A stretch of 64,000 nt of DNA from Leptodactylus fallax (lineage: Eukaryota; Chordata; Amphibia; Anura; Leptodactylidae). Shown piece after piece: positions 24,406-35,960 of the stretch. The translations under genes were made by a program, and so were the position numbers. Numbering within the stretch: the stretch's first letter is position 1; each line of letters starts with the position of its first letter. The notes beneath the pieces are model-generated. The model saw only the letters and a program-made list of their open reading frames with translations, made no database searches and had not been told where the DNA came from. Location of the stretch: the NCBI GenBank assembly GCA_947044405.1, contig CAMRHE010000067.1:2239501-2303500 (forward strand), given 5' to 3'.

Positions 24406-24485
24406 CTGAGTCTAGTCCCCGCCCTTCTCGCACTGACAGCGGAGGGCGGCTGAGGTCGCCGGGGAAAAGTGGAGCGCCGGAGCGA

Positions 24486-24493
24486 TGACGTCA
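24486..24493. promoter_or_regulatory. CRE palindrome (distal)
   Basis: A second TGACGTCA lies 88 bp further upstream, at the outer edge of the CpG island. Confidence 0.7.
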
Positions 24494-24530
24494 CAGGATC
24501 CGGAGCGGCGGCTCTAGTCTAGAGAGATCG

Positions 24531-25744
24531 AGTTCTGTTGTGCTGCGCTCAACTGGCAAACCGTGCACATGCTTTGTGCTAGTTTATATTAGCGCGGTAC
24601 TTTGATGCGTGTTCCTATTGTCAGTGATATGGATCGGTAACTCCGTTTTGCAAATTATCTTTAGTTTTAATTTACAGTAAAAAGTTGAATAACTTAAGAA
24701 ATCCATTATATTCCTTGTAGTGGTGCAGAGTGATAGCCTGTGCTTCAGCCTGGAGCTGCATTGTATGGCAGTACTTCCTATACTGCCATATAGAGGGTCA
24801 TAGAGTACACTGAAAAACTTACAGTCATCACAGGAAGCTTCATACAGCCCCTGAGCCAGCAAGGAATGCTGGGAGATTTCAGCTCTGAAGCCTATGGAAT
24901 GGTTAGTGCAGCTCTGGACTATAAGGCTCCATATACACGAACGTTTCACGGCTAGCACACCGACACATTATTTTCTATGGCCTCATACACACGCCTGTAT
25001 ATTATCATGGGGCCATGAGCCTGGGACAAAACTCAGAATACGTCCTATATCTGTCTGGTTTACAGGCTGGCTCACTGAAGGAAATGAATGGGTCCGTGGA
25101 GGCACAGGCAGCACACGGACATCACCCCACAGCAGGCGCATGCGCACATTTGTGCGCATGTAGCCTAATACAGACTCAGGATCAGCACAAGATAAGTGAT
25201 ACGTCCTATTTACACCGGTAATCAATTTTTTAATGTAGATTATGGGGCATATTTAGACATAAAGTTAGACAAAAGTTGCAAATTGTTTGCACAAATAAGC
25301 AGTTTACGCAAAAAAACATGAATTTTTTGCTTCTGTGCCACCTTTACCATTTCTGCAAAAAGAGGGTGAGGGTGGACAGGGGGCGGAGCCATCAGCCCCA
25401 CCAGTTTTATCATCATTTACGCCAGAAATCTGACTTAAATGATGTGGGAAATTTATGCCAGCTATGAGGTGATATACGTTTCTCTTCAAAGTATATTACC
25501 AACGCCAGGCTTCATATATCTGCCCCATTATGTGTTAGTGGTGTTCAGAGGTCATGGCCAGCTCTAGTCTTATGTGTTCCCTTGGGTGACAGAGATACAA
25601 TGGGCCCCTTATGCCTCATTTTAGCAGTAACACAAGTTGCCAAGTCACCCTATAACATTGCAAGTAATATAAGGGAATGGGACTGGTGCGATCACTGCTT
25701 ACTGTCTCCAAAAAACCAAGCACTTTTATTTTTTGGAGACTTAA
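24531..25744. other. Unassigned upstream sequence
   Basis: No exon is recognised. Around 24920-25160 worn MITE-like wording occurs (ggctccatatacacgaacg, catgcgcacatttgtgcgc). Confidence 0.4.
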
Positions 25745-25972
25745 GGCTAGGTTCACACCTGCACCTTCTTCACGTTCGAGGTTTCCATCCCCGAACCCCC
25801 TTAAAAAATGCAAGCAGGATTTTTCTCTCTGCATTTTTTGGGCGGAAACCCGGCAGACCCCATTATAGTCCTTACGTGTGTAACCGCTTTTTAAGCGGGT
25901 TAGGTTTCCGTTCTTCGGCTCCCCAAGCGGACCAGAAGAACGGAAACCCAGGCACAGGTGTGAACCTAGCAT
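25745..25972. mobile_element. MITE with aggttcacacctg ends
   Basis: It starts ggctaggttcacacctgcac and ends cacaggtgtgaacctagc. The arms pair around ggtttccatcc and ggaaaccc. The central accccattatagtc is a family marker. Relatives are at 29895-30097, 53972-54181 and, in part, 11368, 54783 and 56344. Confidence 0.8.
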
Positions 25973-26342
25973 AAGAGGTAGCTACCTCAGCAACCTATGG
26001 TAGCACTGTAAGACCGCTGTGTGGCCCACGCCTAATGTGCACCAATAATGCCAAAGATGGAATTTTTGTAACAGTTTTTACTGTTTGCTTTTTTGTATGA
26101 ATGATATAATAATCTTGTCATTTCTACAAAAATGCTGAAAAAATCAATTGTGCTATTTTTATTGTAATTTAATAATCACCATAAATAACATACTTACTAT
26201 ATTATACAGGTTGATCTGATTATGAGGATACAAAATATGACTGTGTTTTTTACTGTTTTGTGAAAACTGTATTTAAAAATATGTTTAATATTAAAATGTG
26301 TTTATTATTTTATTTGTAAAATATCAAATAAAAACTCTTAAT
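25973..26342. other. AT-rich unassigned sequence
   Basis: No gene or element is recognised. The segment is strongly AT-rich. Confidence 0.4.
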
Positions 26343-26872
26343 TTTAAAGGGAGTCTGTCAGCAGTACATTGGCTGTTAACATAATCCCAGTACCTTGTAG
26401 AGATGATTCTGCGGTTCCCAAATTTGCCTCTGTTATTCAGCTTTGAAGCCCCATTTTCATGTTAATGATGTTAATGCCGATTTTATTCATATACAGATGA
26501 GAAGAAAAGTGCTTTGAGATTTATCTTGTGCTAGTGTACGTCTCTCCACTTGGGGACCCAAAAGACGGAGAGCCTATCCATTAAAAAAGCGGTTACCTGC
26601 GGACCCCATAGACTATGGGTTTCGGCCGGTTTTATACCTAAATCGGCAGAGAGAAAAGTCCTCCATGGAGGACTTTTCTTTCCACTGATTTTAGACCGAA
26701 TCTGCAGCAAAGTCTGCTACGTAGATGTGAACCTAGCCTTAGCTTGCCTTGGCTTTGGTCTCAGCTTTAGATTCCCAGACAAAGTACTTTTCTTCTCATT
26801 TGCACATGAAAGCTAAATCAAAAAGGCATATTTGGGAACTGTAGAATTACCTCTACAAGTTACACACGGAAA
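26343..26872. mobile_element. Foldback element split by a younger MITE
   Basis: The left part runs from aaagggagtctgtcagcag to ccttgtagagatgattctgc. It is complementary to the right part around tttgggaactgtagaattac and cctctacaag. The halves are separated by a MITE at 26526-26742, so this is a nested insertion. Confidence 0.6.
26526..26742. mobile_element. MITE (gacggagagcc / gtgaacctagc family)
   Basis: It contains cggagagcctatccattaaa and gcggttacctgcggacccc and ends gatgtgaacctagccttag. The close relative at 54918-55162 is better preserved. A further one-ended copy lies at 26880-27032. Confidence 0.6.
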
Positions 26873-26879
26873 CACGTGG

Positions 26880-27032
26880 ATCCCATAGTCTATAATGGGG
26901 TCCAACAAGTTTCTGCTGATTTTATACTGAAACTGGTGGAGAGAGAAGACCTTACAGGACTTTTCTCTCCACCGATTTTAAGAGGAATCTGTGGCGGCGA
27001 CTCTAATGCAGTGAACCTATCCTTAGTCTATA
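26880..27032. mobile_element. One-ended copy of the same MITE family
   Basis: It shares ttttatactgaaactggtgg and aggacttttctctccaccg with the copy at 54918, and it lacks the left end. Confidence 0.5.
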
Positions 27033-27118
27033 CTTCACTGTTAGAGATTATTCACATGGCACTAAAAACCAACTATGTCCACTTTTTGAATGGCCGTCAC
27101 ATGGATGTTTTAAAAACA

Positions 27119-29194
27119 ATTAAAGAGGTTTTCCGGGCAAAAAATCTTTTTTAAAAAAAAAGTCTGTTAGTGCTAGTAATGGGTTAATAAATACACCCAT
27201 ATATCTTTAGCAGTGTTTTGAGTGATTTCTGGGTGTCTGTGGGAGCTCCTGGCATCCTCTGCATTTGTTTACATGGTGTAACTTCCTGCTGTCTAGCTTC
27301 CTGTATACCTTCCACACTACCTCCTTCTCATTGCCCCCCCTCTCACTTCCTGTATACCTTCCGCACTACCTCCTTCTCATTGCCCCCCTCTCTCACTTCC
27401 TGTGTACCTTCCACACTACCTCCTTCTCATTGCCCCCCTCTCACTTCCTGTGTACCTTCCGCACTACCTCCTTCTCATTGCCCCCCCTCTCACTTCCTGT
27501 GTACCTTCCACACTACCTCCTTCTCATTGCCCCCCCTCTCTCACCTCCTGTATACCTTCCGCACTACCTCCTTCTCATTGCCCCCCCTCTCACTTCCTGT
27601 GTACCTTCCACACTACCTCCTTCTCATTGTCCCCCCCTCACTTCCTGTGTACCTTCCGCACTACCTCCTTCTCATTGCCCCCCTCTCACTTCCTGTTTAC
27701 CTTCCGCACTACCTCCTTCTCATTGTCCCCCCCTCACTTCCAGTGTACCTTCCACACGACCTCCTTCTCATTGCCCCCCTCTCACTTCCTGTGTACCTTC
27801 CGCACTACCTCCTTCTCATTGCCCCCCCTCTCACTTCCTGTGTACCTTCCGCACTACCTCCTTCTCATTGCCCCCCTCTCACTTCCTGTGTACCTTCCGC
27901 ACTACCTCCTTCTCATTGCCCCCCTCTCACTTCCTGTGTACCTTCCGTACTACCTCCTTCTCATTGCCCCCCCTCTCACTTCCTGTGTACCTTCCACACG
28001 ACCTCCTTCTCATTGCCCCCCTCTCACTTCCTGTGTACCTTCCGCACTACCTCCTTCTCATTGCCCCCCCTCACTTCCTGCGTACCTTCCACACGACCTC
28101 CTTCTCATTGCCCCCCTCTCACTTCCTGTGTACCTTCCACACTACCTCCTTCTCATTGCCCCCCCCTCACTTCCTGTTTACCTTCCACACTACCTCCTTC
28201 TCATTGCCCCCCCTCTCACTTCCTGTGTACCTTCCACACTACCTCCTTCTCATTGCCCCCCTCTCTCACTTCCTGTTTACCTTCCGCACTACCTCCTTCT
28301 CATTGCCCCCCCTCTCACTTCCTGTGTACCTTCCGCACTACCTCCTTCTCATTGCCCCCCCTCTCACTTCCTGTGTACCTTCCGCACTACCTCCTTCTCA
28401 TTGCCCCCCTCTCACTTCCTGTGTACCTTCCGCACTACCTCCTTCTCATTGCCCCCCTCTCACTTCCTGTTTACCTTCCGCACTACCTCCTTCTCATTGC
28501 CCCCCTCTCACTTCCTGTTTACCTTCCGCACTACCTCCTTCTCATTGCCCCCCCTCACTTCCTGTGTACCTTCCACACTACCTCCTTCTCATTGCCCCCC
28601 CTCTCTCACTTCCTGTTTACCTTCCGCACTACCTCCTTCTCATTGCCCCCCCTCACTTCCTGTGTACCTTCCGCACTACCTCCTTCTCATTGCCCCCCCT
28701 CTCTCACTTCCTGTGTACCTTCCGCACTACCTCCTTCTCATTGCCCCCCCTCACTTCCTGTGTACCTTCCACACTACCTCCTTCTCATTGCCCCCCCTCT
28801 CTCACTTCCTGTGTACCTTCCACACTACCTCCTTCTCATTGCCCCCCCTCTCTCACTTCCTGTGTACCTTCCACACTACCTCCTTCTCATTGCCCCCCCT
28901 TACTTCCTGTGTACCTTCCACACGACCTCCTTCTCACCCCCCTCTCACTTCCTGTGTACCTTCCACACGACCTCCTTCTCTCCCCCCTCTCTGTCTCCCT
29001 AGCTAAGCTATCCCGCCCACAACTAGCAGAAGCAGTGAAAGGGAACATCACCGGATTATCAGAAAGTGTCCCTGGGGCGGGATATGGTTAATTATAGATT
29101 TTTTTTTTTAATAGAAGTAAATTAGAAGTTAGGTGGGGGGAGGGGGGTTTAGTTTAGGGGTTAATTCCTATATTATCCCGGACAACCCCTTTAA
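27119..29194. mobile_element. MITE-like element enlarged by an internal minisatellite
   Basis: The outer ends are ttaaagaggttttccgggca and, inverted, ttaaaggggttgtccgggat. They belong to the ttaaaggggttgtc family. Nearly all of its 2.08 kb is the 48-bp array inside. Short unique flanks are left: gtctgttagtgctagtaatg on one side and agctatcccgcccacaacta on the other. Confidence 0.7.
27290..29000 (+). repeat. 48-bp C/T-rich minisatellite
   Basis: About 35 units of 47-51 bp contain cacttcctgtgtaccttccg, cactacctccttctcattg and a C-run of five to seven followed by tct. Unit length varies only in the C-run and the tc repeats. All three plus-strand frames stay open (534-608 codons) because units lack stops, so the predicted proteins are artefacts. 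The minus strand has a G-run every unit. Confidence 0.96.
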
Positions 29195-29894
29195 AGTCGA
29201 TGGGTCTATTCACTTGTCTGTTTCTTTACTGACTGTTTTACAGGTCCATCAAAAGAACAGGCATGCCCTATCTTTGTCTGTTTTGATGGCCACACGTCCT
29301 CATTGAAGTCAATGAGGCAGATTTGTTAAGACTGGAATTTTTTACACCAGTCTTAATAAAGGCCCCAAAAAGCACAGGGCATTTCTGACTGATCAAGAGG
29401 CTTTGGCCTCTTAAAAATTAGGTGCATGCCCATGCACCAGAATGGAAGTCTATGGCAGTTAGGAACTGGCATAGATTTCCTGTATAACATCAGAAAACTG
29501 GAGTGAGTTATAATAAATATGGCGGTTCAAGGCGTTCCTGGCCCATCCTTTCTATCGACATTTGCAGAAAGTTGCAAGTGATGTGCAGATGGGGGGATGT
29601 GGTGCATCTTCTGCGCAAGAAAAGGTCTTGCACCAAAAATGTGCCACCTTATTACGCATCTACGCCAGAAAACTGATGCATTGATGAATTCCCCCAAATG
29701 AGTCAATTTTTAACAGATGTCAAAATGGATTTGCATCCTAGTGACAGCCATTTTGAATTCATCAGTTTTTTAAAGGTTTGTTAAAACGGTTGAAAAATGG
29801 ATGCCACTCAGCTGTCAAAAGCAGACAAAGAACAGTCTGAGAAATGGACACAGTTGTGTGAATATAGCCTTGGGTCTTACTGATATAACAGTGT
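29195..29894. other. Worn repeat sequence, no gene
   Basis: The wording suggests decayed MITE interior (gtcgatgggtctattcac, cattgaagtcaatgagg), but boundaries could not be drawn. Confidence 0.4.
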
Positions 29895-30097
29895 AAGGCC
29901 GGGTTCACATCTGTGCTCGGTGACCTTTTGAGGATTCCGTCCCCCATTCCGCTTGAAAAATGCTGAGAGAAAAGTCTTGTATTATAGTCTATGAGGTCCG
30001 CGGGTACCCATTTTTAAGCAAATTGGGTTTCCATTTTTTGGGTCTCTAACCGGACCTGAAGAACGGAAACCCCAACACAGGTGTGAACGTAGTGTAA
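29895..30097. mobile_element. MITE with gttcacatctg / caggtgtgaac ends
   Basis: It starts aaggccgggttcacatctgt and ends caacacaggtgtgaacgtag. The central tattatagtctatgaggtcc matches the family of 25745-25972. Confidence 0.72.
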
Positions 30098-31110
30098 ACT
30101 GGGTATCACACAGTCATTTTAAAAACAATGAAAGTGAATGGGTGTGTTTACATCAATGTTTTTGACAGAAAAGAATGGATCATTCAAAAAAAAACTTAAA
30201 AACTATATTTGTCCATTTTAACGCCCACCAGGATCCCATTAAAGTAAATGGGTTTGTTTTTTGGTTTTATTTCCATAATCAATACAAGACGTAACAGAAG
30301 TTACCAACATTTGTGAGCCAATGGGTTCATTTTTAACGGACATGAAAATGAATTTGCATCCGAGTGACTCCTGGCTCTTGCCTCCCCTCCCATGCAATGG
30401 GTTGTGGTTGTGAGTCCTGACTATGACTGAATACAGGAACAGTCTCAGAATTATTTCTGTCTTTCAAGTCCTATCCTAAAAATGTTCAGAGGGCAGGAGA
30501 GGGCTCTTCCTCCTGTGCCCTGTGTTGGAGGGTCGCCTACACTGACCGGACCATTTGTGTAGATTCTCCTACTTGATAGACAGAAGAGGAAGCAGCAACG
30601 CGCCCGGCACTTGCCTGACTTTGTCGGGTATCGACACTGGCCCTGTCAAAGATGAGTGTAGAATTCAACTCCTTGATCCTGAATGACCAGACACAGCAGT
30701 TCCTAATTTGGCATGTCGAGGCTGGTTTCACACATAGGCCCAGATTTACTGTTGTGGTTACGGCTAGACACTGGCAAAAACCTGCACAATGTGGCTCATC
30801 TAGTTTGGACTAAACTAGATACTGGACATGGTTGTGGCTTCTCAGAAAGAACGTTTTGGTTCCCAGGTGTTTTTTGTTTTTTTGTTTTTTTTGCTCTGCG
30901 TATGGCATTCTTTTCAAATGTTTTCCTATTTTATATAAGAAATTTTTTTTTGAAAAAAAGCATGTCAAAGAGTGTGTGAACAGAAAACTGCTCCCACTTC
31001 AATTGCTTGTAAAAAAAAAAAAAAACCACATGAATTTCATTGCATTTTTAACAAGTCCTATGGACTATGGGACAGATTTGCTAAGATAAATATGGCAAAA
31101 TTCTGGCTGA
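30098..31110. other. Unassigned sequence with T-rich repeats
   Basis: No gene is seen. Sections at 30120-30380 and 30860-31040 contain T- and A-runs and look like old MITE arms (acggacatgaaaatg). Confidence 0.4.
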
Positions 31111-31331
31111 GGCTAAGGTTCCACGTAGCATCTCGCTGCAGGAAAAAACGCGGCAGCAACGCATCGCAGTTTTTCCCACATCGGGAATGGTTTTGGAAAT
31201 CACTGCGTTTCCGCTGCGCGTATTTAACCGCACTGTGAGGATGGGATTCACTAGAATCACATCCACTACATAGTGACTATAAAACTCTGCATTTTTTTTC
31301 CACATTTACGCCACATGGGGCCCCGGCCTTA
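31111..31331. mobile_element. MITE with aaggccccayg-type ends
   Basis: It starts ggctaaggttccacgtagca and ends cacatggggccccggcctta. It is directly joined to the next element at 31329. Confidence 0.68.
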
Positions 31332-31803
31332 AAGGGGTTGTCCAGGCAAATATGGACAACCCTTTTAACGTTTAAATCAGCCGGGGGCAGTGAAACAAAT
31401 AAAAAAAAAATGCATACTCACCTTTTCATGGTGCTCCAGCGTCCCGGTTATTCTGCTCCAGAAGCATCTCCTGGGTCTCTTCTGGCATTCCGCTGATTGG
31501 CCACAGTGGTCACGTGACCGCTGAGGCCAATCAGCAACCTCAGCAGGCCTCAGGAAGAGGACCCGTGATGTCACAGGTAGTGACATTGCAGGCCCTTCAC
31601 TGATTGGCCTCAGTGGTCACGTGACTGCTGAGGCCAAACATTGCCTTCAGCAGAACGCTGGAATGCGCCTCCGCAGCAGAAGAACCGGGACGCGCGGGGG
31701 GCAACGGGGACAAGTGAGTATGCATTTTTTTATTTGTTTCACTGCCCCCAACTGATTTAAACAATAAAAGGGTTGTCCATTTTTGCGTAGACAACCCCTT
31801 TAA
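31329..31803. mobile_element. Complete MITE with ttaaaggggttgtcc ends
   Basis: It starts ttaaaggggttgtccaggca and ends gtagacaacccctttaa. Inside, gccgggggcagtgaaacaaa pairs with tttgtttcactgcccccaac. Two blocks carry tgattggcc with the cagtggtcacgtgac word, and cgctggaatg/gctccagcg face each other. It is 475 bp and the best-preserved family member here. Confidence 0.82.
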
Positions 31804-33386
31804 GGCTAAGGCCCCACGTTGCGGAAACGCAGCTTTTTTTGTTGCAGATTTTGCTGCATTTTTATGAGCCAAAGCCAAGAATGGCTGCAAAAGGAATGGA
31901 AAATATATAGGAAGTACTTATACTTCTGCCTGCTGTCCGAACGCAGATGTGAACCTAGTATTAGTTTACGCCATCCTAAATGGCCCCATTATCGGGAAGA
32001 AGTATTCGTAGAAAGGTCCGTTCACAATAATTGGCCCGTGTTCGCGTTAGGACACATGTTCAGGTTTTTTAATGCATTTTTTTACGCCAAAACAAAGAGT
32101 GGATTGAAAAAAAAGAACCACCATCTGTCCTTTATAGGTTCTCACCCTTTATGATCCACTCCTGAACGCGTGACCTTACCCTTATCTGGCGTAAAGGACT
32201 GAATATTGTCTGCAGCACATTGACCTGAATAGCAACCAGTCCTCCGCCAAGTATTGCACATTGGGCTGTGTAAAAGAATGGTGTAAATTAATCCAGTCCG
32301 GCATGTAAGGGGGCCTTTAATTTTAGACAAGGTTAGCCACAGTGTATGTCTAAAGGAAATTGTGGCTTACTGTAAGGACATATATCTAGCTAACCTTAGA
32401 TAGATATTTTCACATGGGGCTGATTTGTTGAAGGAATTTTGGTGACTGTCCCATTCATCTGAATAGAGCTTGCAGAAATCCTCGCACATTCCACAGAACA
32501 ACCCCATACAAATGTCATAAAATTTGACCAACAAATCTGCTGTGTCTGAACTTGCCCTAATAGTTATTCAGCATTCTGTATTTACTAGTTTTACTATATC
32601 TATGAAAGTCTTCTCTGAATAGAAGGACAATATACTCAGACTGTATTGGTCTTGTGTAAGGAAACTGGACGTGGCAGGATTTTATTGCTTATGTGTTTGC
32701 TTTGTATACTTTGTACATTTTCCTGTATACAAAGCAAACAAGATATAGAAAGGGACCTGCAGAAAGATCCCCCTTTATTTACACTGACAAATCTGCCCCC
32801 TGAAGTTGTCAAAGACCTGACAACCCATGTTGCTCCACATATTCTTGAAAACTCTAGAATTCTTGGTGCACCATGGGTTGTCGGGTCTGTGACTACTTCA
32901 GGCTGCAGGTTTGTCAGTGGAAATATCCTTGTTTTAAAGGGGCTCTATCTGTAGGTATTAGTGTATTACTTGTAAGTTATGCTGTCATTTCTATGCAAAT
33001 GAGACTAAACAATATAAATGGGCTCAAAGACACATTTATAGATGGCATAGGAATATATCACAATGCCGGCAGAGTAATAAATACTGTATGTCTATCCACA
33101 GACATAAAACATACAATATTGATAGCAGCCATAAGTGTTCTGTCTGGTCTTCCCACGAATAATGAATAGCTTTGTCCTTATATACGTCTGTGTTTATGTC
33201 AGCCTTGGTTAACACATCACTAAAACTAAACCGCAAATTTGCTATCATTGTAAAGGTTTATATCACTTGGCATGATATGGACGTCCGCAAGTCAGTTTGC
33301 CCTTGATCCAGCCAGCTCTCAGTATCTTACCAGTCACATCCATACGGGGTTGTCATCACTGCAGCGGGAAGTATTATTTATTTTTA
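31803..33386. other. MITE half followed by unassigned sequence
   Basis: Positions 31803-31930 repeat the left half of the element at 16893 (ggctaaggccccacgttgcg, agccaaagccaagaatgg). The remainder up to 33386 has no recognised gene or complete repeat. Confidence 0.45.
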
Positions 33387-33693
33387 GGGTCCATTCACAT
33401 CACATTTTTTATATCCGTTTAGCAGATCCATTTCAAGGATGCTGAAAATAAATGGCCGTCCGTTTACATAGAGATCAATGTAAAAAAAAAATGGATCCGT
33501 TTCTTCATTTTTCTTGAAGGACAGAAAATGTAGAAAAATAGTAGTAAAACTTGTTTTCTTCAGAAAAAATAGACATGGATCAATTTTTTTTCTTTTTTTT
33601 TCCATTGATCCCTATGTAAACGGACGTGCTTTTCGCATCTGCCAAATGGATCTGTGAAACAGATGTAAAAAATATGATGTGATTGTACCCTAA
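33387..33693. mobile_element. MITE with tagggtccattcacatcaca ends
   Basis: The inverted ends tagggtccattcacatcaca and tgtgattgtaccctaaa extend inward through ttttttatatccgttt/aacagatgtaaaaaat. It is about 307 bp, a separate family from the others. Confidence 0.75.
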
Positions 33694-33729
33694 ATTTCAT
33701 AGTGCTGTACTTTTGAAAATGGTTTACGT

Positions 33730-34435
33730 AATACAAAAACAAGTAGAATAGATTAACCTTGTGACCAATTGGAATGGAGGGAGAGAGGACCCTGCCCGCA
33801 AGGGCTTGCAATCTATAAGAGAAAGGGTAGGGAGACAGTAGGTGATGGTAGAAACTGCTCCGATGGTGTGGGGTGGTGTGGTTGGAGGTTGTAGGCCTTC
33901 CTAGAGAGGTGAGCTTTCAGGATTCTCTTGAAGGTTATGATTTTGGGGGACAGTCTTATGTATCATGTAGCAAGTTTCACAGTATAGGAGATGCATGGAG
34001 GTTGTTGTGTGAAGAGAGAATAAGAGCAGAGTATGAGGTTTTGAGAGGATCGGAGACTATGTGTAGGGAGGTAGCGGGAGATTAGGTCAGAGATGTATGG
34101 ATGGGAAAGGTTGTGGATGGCGTTGTATGTCAATGTTGGCATTTTAAACTCTACTCACCAGGCAATGGGTAACCAGTGAAAGGATTGGAAACGAGAAACG
34201 ATGAAAAATGGGGGAAGAAGTGGATTAAGTTAGCAGCAGAATTGAGGTGGATTGGAGGGGAGCGAGAGCATTTGCTGGGAGGCCACAAAGAAGGGTGTTG
34301 CAGTAGTCTAAGCAGGAAATGATGAGGGCATGAGCTAGCATTTTTGTTGTCTCAGGAGTGAGGAAAAAGTGGATTCGATATTTCCCCAGAGACCAATGGA
34401 GGACTAGGTAGTGGTAGGCAATTGGTGTGGTTTGA
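33730..34435 (-). pseudogene. L2-like LINE, decayed 3' end of ORF2
   Basis: The minus-strand translation in shifting frames gives blocks typical of the end of an L2-type reverse transcriptase ORF. They include LAHALIISCLDYCNTLL with GLPANALAPLQ, then FHWLPIAW, then YNAIHNLSHPYISDLI, ending in LKAHLSRKAYNLQ. These are followed by a 3' UTR with gcaagcccttgcgggcaggg. Stops and frameshifts lie between the blocks, so it is dead. The same ending occurs on the plus strand at 43960-44330. Confidence 0.75.
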
Positions 34436-34540
34436 CTTTTTTTTTTTTTTTAACTTCTTGTCTAGACAACCCCTCTAAGATAAATATGAACATATGATAA
34501 AACTTGTCCAAAACTATTCATTTCAGTGGTTGAGGATTTA

Positions 34541-34799
34541 GGCAGCATGGTGGCTCAGTGGTTAGCACTGTAGACTTGCAGCCCTGCAGTCCTAGGTTTG
34601 ATTCCAGCTAAGGACATCAGCAAGGAGTTTGTATGTTCTTCCTGTGTTTGCATGGGTTTCCTCTGGGTACTTTATTTTACTCCAAAAACATACTGATAGG
34701 GAATTTAGATTGCGAGCCCTACTTGGGACAGTGTTGACAATATCTGTAAAGCTCTGTGGAATATGATGGTGCTGTATAAGTAAGGGAAATAAAATAAAT
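34541..34799 (+). repeat. tRNA-derived SINE
   Basis: The head ggcagcatggtggctcagtg contains a pol III A box (tggctcagtgg, 34551-34561) and a B box (ggtttgattcc, 34595-34605). It is followed by the body gcaaggagtttgtatgttct and the tail gtaaagctctgtggaatatg, ending in an ataaaataaat tail. Layout and spacing fit a tRNA-type SINE of frogs. It may borrow an L2-type 3' tail. Confidence 0.82.
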
Positions 34800-35215
34800 C
34801 TGATCAGTATGGCAGTCTCCTGATTGTTCTCTGTGGGAAAGGGATGTTGGATTTCAACTTTTTTTTCCCCACAAGAGAGAGGTCACTGCTAGAGGTGTCT
34901 GGTACACGTTATGACTGCTGTGGTAAGGCTGCTATATCTACAGCAATTACTGATAGAAACATCAAACATGTGATAGTCATTAAAAAATAATTTCTATTCA
35001 CACCTTAGGGTTTGCCCAAGAAACAATGTTTATCACCTATATACAGGATAGGTGATAAATGTATGATCACAGATATCCAACCTCTCAGGTAGGTTCCTTG
35101 AGTCTCCGTGTGAATGGAGCAGTACTGTGTATAGGTGACTGCGTTTCCATTTAATCACGTGCATAACAAGTAGCCATAGGGCCGCATAGAAAACTTGTAA
35201 TGGGGCCCCACTCTA
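34800..35215. other. Unassigned sequence
   Basis: No gene is recognised. A worn dispersed repeat with tatcacctatatacaggatag lies near 35025-35105. Confidence 0.4.
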
Positions 35216-35219
35216 CCAT

Positions 35220-35960
35220 GACCACCTTAACCATCATAATGACAGCACACAGTGATGTTACAGCACTAAGGTAACAAAGATTGCTATCACAGTACAGGTA
35301 AAATGTACATATCGAGGGCACAGTACTGGGATATTAAACACTGCGATGTCACAGTACAGGGATAATAAACACTGTCATGTTACAGTACTGGGATAATAAA
35401 CAGTGATGTCACAGTACTGGGATAATAAACAGTGATGTCACAGTACTGGGATAATAAATAGTGATGTCACAGTACAGGGAAAATAAACACTGTGATGTCA
35501 CAGGGGATAATAAACACAGTGGTGTCACAGTACAGGGATAATATACACTGTGATGTCACAGTACAGGGAAAATAAATACTGTGATGTCACAGTACAGGGA
35601 AAATAAACACTGTGATGTTACAGTAAGGGGATAATAAATACAGTGATGTCACAGTACTGGGATAATAAACAGTGATGTCACAGTAAGGGGATAATAAACA
35701 CTGATGTCACAGTAAGGGGATATTAAACATTGCGATGTCACAGTACAGGGATAATGTACACAGTGATATCACAGTAAGGGTATATAATACACAGTGATGT
35801 CACAGTACGAGGGTAATGTACACAGTGATGTCACAGTAAGGGAATAAAATACACAGTGATATCATAGCACTGGGATAATGCACATGCCAAAAGATTACTG
35901 TGTACACTGTGACATCACATCACATGAAGAAAGTAAATATAACGATGTCACATACAAGGA
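35220..35960. repeat. ~30-bp minisatellite (gatgtcacagtacagggata type)
   Basis: About 24 units of 28-31 bp match gtgatgtcacagtacaggga plus taataaacact, with dropouts and single-base changes. It is the AT-shifted relative of the array at 4652-6150, whose last units (5990-6130) have the same wording. CpGs are nearly absent here. Confidence 0.92.

Larger units (their letters stand above)
23760..24530 (-). promoter_or_regulatory. KMT2C: CpG island promoter of KMT2C
   Basis: GC- and CpG-rich sequence surrounds exon 1, in contrast to AT-rich surroundings. It carries GC-box-like gggcgg sites, a CCAAT box (24346-24350), the palindromic NRF1-type site gcgcatgcgc (24351-24360), and two full CRE palindromes TGACGTCA at 24398-24405 and 24486-24493. 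No TATA box is obvious. This fits a housekeeping-type promoter with dispersed starts. The exact start site cannot be read from sequence, and bidirectional activity is possible but unsupported. Confidence 0.8.

Noticed and set aside
27218..29091. Plus-strand ORFs of 594, 608 and 534 codons
   Set aside because: They are three frames of the 48-bp array giving the same permuted peptide.
34541..34620. A functional tRNA gene
   Set aside because: The A and B boxes sit in a SINE head. The cloverleaf is not conserved and a SINE body follows.
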